DNA from: Balneolaceae bacterium UBA7797
Lineage (GTDB): Bacteria > Bacteroidota > Rhodothermia > Balneolales > Balneolaceae
Length of the DNA: 19,022 bases
NCBI GenBank assembly: GCA_002480645.1
Contig: DLCN01000027.1
Location: 38,384-57,405, forward strand
Direction of reading: 5' to 3'
Each line of letters opens with the position of its first letter. The first letter of the stretch is position 1. Under the pieces are notes generated by a model, which was given only the letters and a program-made list of their open reading frames with translations, had not been told where the DNA came from and did not search any database. The position numbers and the translations under genes are program-made. Positions 14,258 to 19,022 of the stretch are shown in pieces.

Positions 14258-14615
14258 GGGATGACGACTGAAGGATCTGCACATTGAGAATCTGGATGGT
14301 ACAGGGTTTTGGCAGACTCTTCGCTGGCGCTCTGAGCGACTTGTCAATCTAAAATTAAGTATGATTCAATGATTTACCTGCACTTTTTAAAAAAAGGAGC
14401 CTCCCTCTCCTGCTGCAGGATAGGGAACGAGGGAGAGGTCGTTCAATGATAATTTACCTTAACCAATTCAACACACCCCTGAATCCCCTCTCCAGAGGGG
14501 ACTTTTATGATTTTTCTACATGGACTTGCAGGGTGTATAATTCTGAGATCACTTCGCTTCGCTCGTAAATGTTCTTTCCTGTTCACAAGTAAAACTACTC
14601 CTGATTCTTAATTGA
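14258..14615. other. Gene-free spacer with repeat remnants and palindromes
   Basis: The first 75 bases are the right half of repeat B. Then come two G/C-rich inverted repeats common in style to dispersed intergenic elements: CTCCCTC/GAGGGAG around the palindrome TCCTGCTGCAGGA (about 14402-14435), and TCCCCTCT-CC-AGAGGGGA (14484-14501). TGAGATCACTTCGCTTCGCTCG near 14543 resembles parts of repeat C. TTCAATGATTTACC and TTCAATGATAATTTACC are near-copies around 14365 and 14443. No credible gene, and no T-run that would make a terminator for the minus-strand gene ending at 14616. Confidence 0.6.
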
Positions 14616-15242
14616 TCAATGATAAGCAATGGCAAGGGTGTGGTCTTCGAAGTGGAAGCTGACAGCCTGCATGCCGGGTTCCTTATTGATCTGAATAGTG
14701 AAGGTATGATCTCCTGTACGGGTCATTTCCAGCTCTTTAAGATTGGTCCGCAGTCCCGTTCCCAAACATTTAACGCCGGCTTCTTTCACCGTCCAAAGAG
14801 TGATCGGATCGTCTTCTCCCATCACTTTCCACTCGTTCTCACTGAGAATTCTCCGAACAATTTCGGGATTCACCTGCCGTCGGGTGAGTTCAGAATCAAT
14901 GCCCAGATCTACTGTTTCGGATAATGCCGCAAATACGGTGTGCTGACTATGACTGAAACTCACATAGCGGTTCTCCTTTCCGTTGGTGAGATAAGGTTTG
15001 CCGAGTGGTTCTTTTTCCAGTCGCCAGGTGGCCGGGTCCCACCCAAGCTCCAGCATCATGTTTCTTAGTAAGGTACGGGCAGTGAGAAATTCATGCTTCC
15101 GCTGCTCACTGCTGATCTTTTGGTATTCCGTAAGGCCGTTTCCGCTTAGCATTTCAGGAGAAAGTCCGGGCGTGATCGGCTGCCATCCCACCAGAACGGA
15201 AGCAGGCAGGCCGGGAATGTAAGAGGCCGGAATGAGGTTCAC
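14616..15242 (-). CDS. 4'-phosphopantetheinyl transferase
   Basis: This 208-residue enzyme moves phosphopantetheine from CoA to a serine of acyl or peptidyl carrier proteins. It has KEPLGKPYL (77-85), FSHS (96-99), the magnesium-binding GIDSE (D116, E118) and WTVKEAGVK (W150, K153, E154), the ordered motifs of the Sfp/EntD superfamily; size and the N-terminal basic-acidic pattern are nearer EntD. No carrier protein or synthase cluster is adjacent, so its client may be the fatty-acid carrier or a distant pathway. The start is GTG. A TTG-N18-TAATTTTT promoter-like pair ends only a few bases upstream, giving a very short leader. Divergent from lysS. Confidence 0.9.
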   Translation of the reverse strand: MNLIPASYIPGLPASVLVGWQPITPGLSPEMLSGNGLTEYQKISSEQRKHEFLTARTLLRNMMLELGWDPATWRLEKEPLGKPYLTNGKENRYVSFSHSQHTVFAALSETVDLGIDSELTRRQVNPEIVRRILSENEWKVMGEDDPITLWTVKEAGVKCLGTGLRTNLKELEMTRTGDHTFTIQINKEPGMQAVSFHFEDHTLAIAYH

Positions 15243-15247
15243 GAGTG

Positions 15248-15276
15248 AAAAATTATCGTTAAGGTTAATGCCACAA
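15248..15276 (-). promoter_or_regulatory. Possible promoter of the phosphopantetheinyl transferase gene
   Basis: On the minus strand TTG (15276-15274) is followed after 18 bases by TAATTTTT (15255-15248), one base off TAnnTTTG. The start codon would be almost at the transcript 5' end. Weak evidence. Confidence 0.3.
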
Positions 15277-15293
15277 TTTTCTGCACAATTCGG

Positions 15294-15301
15294 TATTTTT
15301 G
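15294..15301 (+). promoter_or_regulatory. Possible -7 box for lysS
   Basis: TATTTTTG fits TAnnTTTG and lies 42 bases before the lysS ATG at 15344. It shares TATTTTTGCA with the candidate in front of queD. No TTG lies 17-23 bases upstream. If used, it rules out the upstream TTG start at 15299, which would fall inside the box. Confidence 0.3.
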
Positions 15302-15343
15302 CAACCTTCGATTCGCATCAAAACCAGAAAATCAAAAATTTAT

Positions 15344-16879
15344 ATGTCGAACCAGGAAATCTCCCTGTCTGAACAGGAAAGTATTCGCCGGGAGAAACTA
15401 GCACAACTTAATGAACTTGGAGTTAATCCGTACCCTTATTCTTTTGACGTAACCCACAGCAGTAAATCGGTGAAGGAAAACCCTGCACTGATCCGGGATG
15501 AAGAGAGCAATCCGGAAACTGAGACCGTGGCTGTGGCCGGACGGGTAATGACCCGCCGCATTATGGGTAAAGCAGCGTTTTTTAATTTACAGGATGCCGA
15601 AGGCACCATTCAGATCTACATCCGTCGCGATGATGTGGGTGTGGAGAATTACAACACCGTATTCAAAAAACTGGTTGATATCGGAGATATCGTGGGCATC
15701 AAAGGTTTTGTGTTTAAAACACGTACCGGCGAGACCACCATTCATGCCGAGGAGTTTGAGTTCCTCACCAAGACCATCCGCCCTATCCCCATCCCCAAAG
15801 AAGTGGAAAATGAGGATGGCGAAAAGGTAGTGCACGACGCTTTTGCCGATAAAGAATTGCGTTACCGCCAGCGTTATGTGGATCTGATCGTGAATCCGCA
15901 GGTGCGGGATACGTTCAGAAAGCGAACCCGGCTGGTTCAGACCATGCGGAATTTTATGAACGACCGTGGTTATCTGGAGGTGGAAACCCCGATCCTGCAA
16001 CCGGTATATGGCGGTGCTTCTGCCCGTCCGTTCGTGACTCATCACAACACGCTGGATATGGACCTGTATCTCCGTATTGCCAATGAATTGTACCTGAAGC
16101 GACTGATCGTGGGTGGGTTCGACGGAGTGTATGAGTTCTCCAAGGATTTCCGTAACGAAGGTCTCTCCCGCTTCCATAATCCGGAATTCACCCAGGTGGA
16201 GCTTTATGTAGCCTATAAGGATTACAACTGGATGATGGAATTCACCGAGAAGATGATCGAGCAGGTGGCTATGGACCTTCACGGTTCTACCAAAGTGACG
16301 GTTGGCGAGCACGAAATTGATTTTAAAGCTCCGTGGCCGCGCGTTCCTATGTTCGAGGCCATCGAGAAAGAAACCGGACACGATCTGTACGGCAAATCTC
16401 TGGAAGAATTGCAGGCTGTTGCCAAAGAACTGCATATTGAAATTGATGAATCCTTTGGTTCCGGTAAGATCATTGATGAGATCTTCGGGGAATTTGTAGA
16501 ACCGAAATTAATTCAGCCTACGTTCATCACCGATTACCCGGTGGAAATGAGTCCGCTTACCAAAAAACACCGTTCTAAAGAAGGTCTGGTGGAGCGCTTT
16601 GAGTGTATCTGCAACGGAAAAGAGATCGCCAATGCCTACTCTGAGCTGAATGATCCGATCGATCAGCGTGAACGTCTTGAAGAACAGGCTAAATTGCGTG
16701 CCGGCGGGGATGATGAAGCCATGGCTGTGGATGAGGATTTCTTACGCGCTATCGAGTACGGCATGCCTCCTACTGCGGGAATCGGAATCGGGATCGATCG
16801 TCTGAGTATGATCATGACCAATTCGGAATCTATCCGTGACGTACTGTTCTTCCCGCAAATGAAACCTGAGAAGGATTAG
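15344..16879 (+). CDS. lysS: Lysyl-tRNA synthetase, class II
   Basis: LysRS charges tRNA-Lys with lysine in the cytoplasm. The protein is 511 residues from the ATG at 15344. It has an N-terminal OB-fold anticodon-binding domain (about 60-160), a short acidic insert EVENEDGEK before the class II core, as in Bacteroidota LysRS, ELRYRQRYVDLI, motif 1 near YLEVETPIL, motif 2 FRNEGLSRFHNPEF (269-282), and motif 3 GIGIGIDRLSMI near the C-terminus. An earlier TTG at 15299 would add 15 residues without family support. It is divergent from the phosphopantetheinyl transferase gene and followed 84 bases later by a lipoprotein-transport permease gene on the same strand. Confidence 0.97.
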   Translation: MSNQEISLSEQESIRREKLAQLNELGVNPYPYSFDVTHSSKSVKENPALIRDEESNPETETVAVAGRVMTRRIMGKAAFFNLQDAEGTIQIYIRRDDVGVENYNTVFKKLVDIGDIVGIKGFVFKTRTGETTIHAEEFEFLTKTIRPIPIPKEVENEDGEKVVHDAFADKELRYRQRYVDLIVNPQVRDTFRKRTRLVQTMRNFMNDRGYLEVETPILQPVYGGASARPFVTHHNTLDMDLYLRIANELYLKRLIVGGFDGVYEFSKDFRNEGLSRFHNPEFTQVELYVAYKDYNWMMEFTEKMIEQVAMDLHGSTKVTVGEHEIDFKAPWPRVPMFEAIEKETGHDLYGKSLEELQAVAKELHIEIDESFGSGKIIDEIFGEFVEPKLIQPTFITDYPVEMSPLTKKHRSKEGLVERFECICNGKEIANAYSELNDPIDQRERLEEQAKLRAGGDDEAMAVDEDFLRAIEYGMPPTAGIGIGIDRLSMIMTNSESIRDVLFFPQMKPEKD

Positions 16880-16884
16880 ATCAT

Positions 16885-16953
16885 TCAATATTCTACATTC
16901 AGGTAACCGGCATTCACCTGCTTGTTACCTGACTGTTTCTTGTTGAATATTGA
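16885..16953. repeat. Nested inverted repeats between lysS and the permease gene
   Basis: TCAATATTC (16885-16893) pairs with GAATATTGA (16945-16953), and inside it TCAGGTAAC (16899-16907) pairs with GTTACCTGA (16924-16932). Both 9-bp arms are perfect. There is no T-run, so it is not a standard terminator; it could be a leader RNA fold or a protein site. Confidence 0.6.
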
Positions 16954-16963
16954 CTATAGCTGC

Positions 16964-18196
16964 ATGAAATTCGAATCCTATCTCGCACTACGATATTTCA
17001 AGGGCACCCGGAAAGGTGCCCGGTTTTTATCGTTCATCAAATCGATGACCATCCTCGGAGTTGCGATCGGTTCGGCCGGATTGCTCATTGCCCTGTCTAT
17101 TGTGCATGGATTTAAATCCACCATCAACGAAAAGGTGCTGGGTTTTGCCCCTCATATTACGGTGACTTCCTTTATCGGCGATCCGCTGGACCGTGCCGAT
17201 TCCGTGCTCACTTTTCTGGATCGTTTTGATGAGATCAAAGCCAAACAGATCGTGGTGGAAGGTCAGGTGATGATCCAAACCAAAGACGGCATCACCGGTA
17301 CCTTGCTGAAGGGTGTAAATGAAACCGGAGATGTGTCCGGCTTATCGGAATATGTGGTGGAGGGATCATTTGACCTCACGACGCCCGATGACGGTTTCCC
17401 CGGTCTGGTAATCGGAAAGAAGCTCGCGCAGCAGTTACAGGCCGATATCGGCAGTGTGATCACCGTGTACACCGTGAACGGGGTTCCTTCGCTCATCAAT
17501 TCTCCGGAAATACAACAATATCGCCTGACCGGAGTCTATCAGACGGGCATCGACATCTTTGACGGCTTGTATGCGATCTCGGCCCGCAAGTACACGAGCG
17601 ACCTGTTCGGACTCAGCCCGCAACAGGGTCATGGCATTGAGATCAAACTGAAGGATGCCAATATTGCACATATCGAATCATTCGACCGTGAGCTGGATAA
17701 ACACCTCACCATCCCTTATTACAAGGAATCCATCAAAGCCCGCTATGGAAATATCTTTGCATGGGTGGAATTGCAGGAGAATATGATCCCGCTGGTGATC
17801 AGTGTGATGATCATTGTGGCGGCTTTTAACCTGATCGGAACCGTACTTATGATGGTGCTGGAACGTACCCGGGATATCGGCATCCTGAAAACGATCGGCA
17901 GTCGATCGGGCATCATTCGCCGGGTTTTCTTATTTGAAGGGATCCTTGTTTCACTGATGGGACTGGCGATCGGTATCGGGATCTCTCTCCTCTTTGCATG
18001 GCTACAGATCAATTATCAGCTGATTCCGCTTTCTGAGGATAATTACTACATGAGTTACGCACCGGTGGAACCTCATATGATGGATTTCGTGATCGTTTCC
18101 ATTGTTACGATCGTGCTTTGTGCCCTCGCCTCATGGCTTCCTGCCCGCATCGCTGCTAAGACCGATCCGCTGAAGGTGATTTCCTACGGGCGATAG
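16964..18196 (+). CDS. LolC/E-type ABC transporter permease
   Basis: This 410-residue inner-membrane protein resembles the LolC/LolE permeases that release lipoproteins for transport to the outer membrane. One membrane helix (about residues 28-48) is followed by a periplasmic domain of roughly 210 residues (MacB-like core) and the FtsX-type C-terminal domain with three helices; ERTRDIGILKTIGSRSGIIRRVFLFEG links two of them and the protein ends PARIAAKTDPLKVIS. The start at ATG 16964 gives the typical FESYLALRYF opening; a TTG at 16922 is unlikely. The LolD-type ATPase is not next to it and must be supplied from elsewhere. Likely read with lysS. FtsX-like permeases of other systems share the fold, so the substrate is inferred. 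Confidence 0.85.
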   Translation: MKFESYLALRYFKGTRKGARFLSFIKSMTILGVAIGSAGLLIALSIVHGFKSTINEKVLGFAPHITVTSFIGDPLDRADSVLTFLDRFDEIKAKQIVVEGQVMIQTKDGITGTLLKGVNETGDVSGLSEYVVEGSFDLTTPDDGFPGLVIGKKLAQQLQADIGSVITVYTVNGVPSLINSPEIQQYRLTGVYQTGIDIFDGLYAISARKYTSDLFGLSPQQGHGIEIKLKDANIAHIESFDRELDKHLTIPYYKESIKARYGNIFAWVELQENMIPLVISVMIIVAAFNLIGTVLMMVLERTRDIGILKTIGSRSGIIRRVFLFEGILVSLMGLAIGIGISLLFAWLQINYQLIPLSEDNYYMSYAPVEPHMMDFVIVSIVTIVLCALASWLPARIAAKTDPLKVISYGR

Positions 18197-18214
18197 TGTT
18201 ACCGCTGCGCATCC

Positions 18215-18258
18215 GCTTCGCGGAATTAAAAATTCAAAATTAAGCATTAAAGATTGGG
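18215..18258 (+). repeat. Dispersed intergenic repeat A, short third copy
   Basis: The segment from GCTTCGCGGAATT to GATTGGG matches 13015-13058 with one base difference (AAGCATT for AAGAATT) and then diverges. It begins 18 bases after the permease stop codon. Confidence 0.85.
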
Positions 18259-18300
18259 TACTTGCTTCGCCTTCGCTCAGCATAATTAGGGATTTAATTA

Positions 18301-18400
18301 GGATCTGGTACCATCTGCGAGTGGAGCGAAGCAGTCTCAAGGTTCTATCCTCGACATGTGTTCCTGAGATCACTTCGTCGTATACACTCCTCGTGAATGG
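18301..18400 (+). repeat. Dispersed repeat C, first copy
   Basis: From GGATCT through GTGGAGCGAAGCAGTCTC, ATGTGTTCCTGAGATCACTT and CACTCCTCGTGAATGG, this segment matches 18651-18749 with roughly a dozen differences concentrated at the left end. Confidence 0.85.
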
Positions 18401-18433
18401 AATCGATTATGGAAGGTGAACAGGAACTTATCT

Positions 18434-18511
18434 CCATCTGACGGATACCCCGTCTGATGGATGAACAGCCTCACAATCAAATCCGTCAGACCGGCCCCAG
18501 CGGTCAGACGG
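18434..18511. repeat. Two adjacent related palindromes
   Basis: CCATCTGACGG-N5-CCGTCTGATGG (18434-18460) and CCGTCAGACCG-N7-CGGTCAGACGG (18483-18511) each form an 11-base stem with one central mismatch. Both use the core CCGTC(T/A)GA, so they appear related. No T-run follows. Confidence 0.6.
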
Positions 18512-18546
18512 GAACGCCTTGTTATTTGACTTCACAGGACTGAAGT

Positions 18547-18623
18547 CCATGCTCACTTATGTTCCAGACAGGTATTTAATTCGAATTCGATAGGGCAACA
18601 ACCACGAACATAAACAAGCATGG
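18547..18623. repeat. Long imperfect inverted repeat
   Basis: CCATGCT-CAC-TTATGTTC (18547-18564) is complementary to GAACATAA-ACA-AGCATGG (18606-18623), two perfect stems of 8 and 7 bp separated by a 3-base internal loop, around a 41-base centre holding TTAATTCGAATTCGAT. Confidence 0.6.
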
Positions 18624-18650
18624 GTTTTATTCCTGCGCTTGTAATTATTA

Positions 18651-18749
18651 GGATCTACTTCATTTGCTAGTGGAGCGAAGCAGTCTCAAGGTTCTATCCT
18701 CGGCATGTGTTCCTGAGATCACTTCCTCGTATGCACTCCTCGTGAATGG
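18651..18749 (+). repeat. Dispersed repeat C, second copy
   Basis: Second copy of the unit at 18301-18400, lying about 350 bases further on. Its right end overlaps the start of repeat B, showing that the families are joined in different combinations. Confidence 0.85.
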
Positions 18750-18836
18750 AACGGGTTAGTTTTGAGTGTATAGTTTAGAGTTTTGAGTTTAACGCTTAGC
18801 ATGTGAATAGCCGGAATGAGTCATCCAGAGGGAGGA
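18729..18836 (+). repeat. Dispersed repeat B, copy without the IS
   Basis: Matches 13098-13205. It continues without interruption into GCGAATGCGACGACCGAAGG and TTTTGGCGGACTCTTCGCTTGCGCTCT (to about 18915), which correspond to the segment right of the IS at 14263-14333. It is the empty-site relative of the IS-bearing copy. Confidence 0.85.
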
Positions 18837-18907
18837 GCGAATGCGACGACCGAAGGATCTGCCCAACGTGGATCCAAGTGGTTCTTAGTTTTGGCGGACT
18901 CTTCGCT

Positions 18908-19022
18908 TGCGCTCTTTTAGACTTCAGCTCGAACTAATGGATATAATTTTGTTAGTTCTATAAAATAACTATCGAACCACCGCAGGCAATTTATGCTGCG
19001 CTCTTTTAGACTTCAGCTCGAA
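18908..19022 (+). repeat. 26-bp perfect direct repeat, period 89
   Basis: TGCGCTCTTTTAGACTTCAG followed by CTCGAA occurs at 18908-18933 and again at 18997-19022, ending exactly at the window edge. The 63 bases between are AT-rich and unique here. The second copy may extend beyond the window. Confidence 0.9.

Larger units (their letters stand above)
18197..19022. other. 826-base gene-free mosaic of intergenic repeats
   Basis: No reading frame here has protein-like features. The stretch is made of repeat A (18215-18258), two copies of repeat C, repeat B without the IS, two CCGTC-type palindromes (18434-18460, 18483-18511), a long imperfect inverted repeat (18547-18564 with 18606-18623) and a 26-base direct repeat that reaches the window end. 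No promoter or terminator could be assigned. Confidence 0.75.

Noticed and set aside
14484..14501. Terminator for the phosphopantetheinyl transferase gene
   Set aside because: The TCCCCTCT/AGAGGGGA hairpin has no T-run on the minus strand and lies over 100 bases after the stop; it looks like a dispersed palindrome.
15587..16435. 282-residue open frame antisense to lysS
   Set aside because: It lies fully inside the certain lysS gene, is rich in His and Phe with no domain pattern, and mirrors codon bias of the opposite strand.
18131..18373. 80-residue minus-strand frame over the end of the permease gene
   Set aside because: It runs through repeat A and the permease coding region and contains no recognisable domain.
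18908..19022. CRISPR array
   Set aside because: Only two repeat units, a 63-base gap much longer than a normal spacer, and no cas gene.

Overview
The window looks like chromosomal DNA from a Bacteroidota-like bacterium, most plausibly the Balneolota group; this is inference from protein style and cannot be proven without a search. Supporting signs are the Bacteroidota form of lysyl-tRNA synthetase, a 320-residue PurC, a stand-alone biotin carboxylase, weak or absent Shine-Dalgarno sequences, and a promoter in front of the tRNA gene that fits the Bacteroidota consensus (TTG, then TAnnTTTG). Composition is balanced to slightly AT-rich, genes are tightly packed, and most of the content is housekeeping.

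Layout. Minus strand, 5193 to 150: a likely operon of phytoene synthase (crtB), biotin carboxylase, MurQ etherase, a PlsC acyltransferase and a TonB-domain protein, then a tRNA-Ser(GGA) with its own promoter and a terminator. Plus strand, 5336 to 7987: a LacI-type regulator coupled to purC, a PepSY-type membrane protein and a strong terminator. Next is a class A beta-lactamase-like lipoprotein (7996-8883), converging on a minus-strand queD-queE-SDR operon (10646-8901). Upstream of that, also on the minus strand (12971-10729), a DUF2520 Rossmann protein, an alkyltransferase-like DNA-repair protein, a TlpA-type lipoprotein and a redoxin overlap or nearly abut and end in a terminator.

From 12972 to 14615 no chromosomal gene is present. 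The stretch holds dispersed intergenic repeats and one complete IS481-like insertion sequence (13224-14257) with 26-bp imperfect terminal inverted repeats and a 5-bp target duplication (GGGAT). The IS sits in one arm of a small palindrome inside a dispersed repeat; a related copy without the IS lies at 18729-18933. A phosphopantetheinyl transferase (minus) and lysS (plus) then diverge. lysS is followed by a LolC/E-type permease, and the last 826 bases are a mosaic of the same repeat families with no gene.

How the genes work together: the left block serves the cell envelope (acyl-CoA carboxylation, phospholipid acylation, carotenoid synthesis, peptidoglycan recycling, energy for outer-membrane transport). 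The middle serves purine and 7-deazaguanine (queuosine) synthesis and thiol redox or repair. The right block serves carrier-protein activation, translation and lipoprotein export. No defence system, CRISPR array or prophage was seen. The unusual signals are the IS/repeat relationship, the mosaic intergenic repeats, the frequent 8-base gene overlaps, and two hairpins with T-tracts placed almost on top of start codons.
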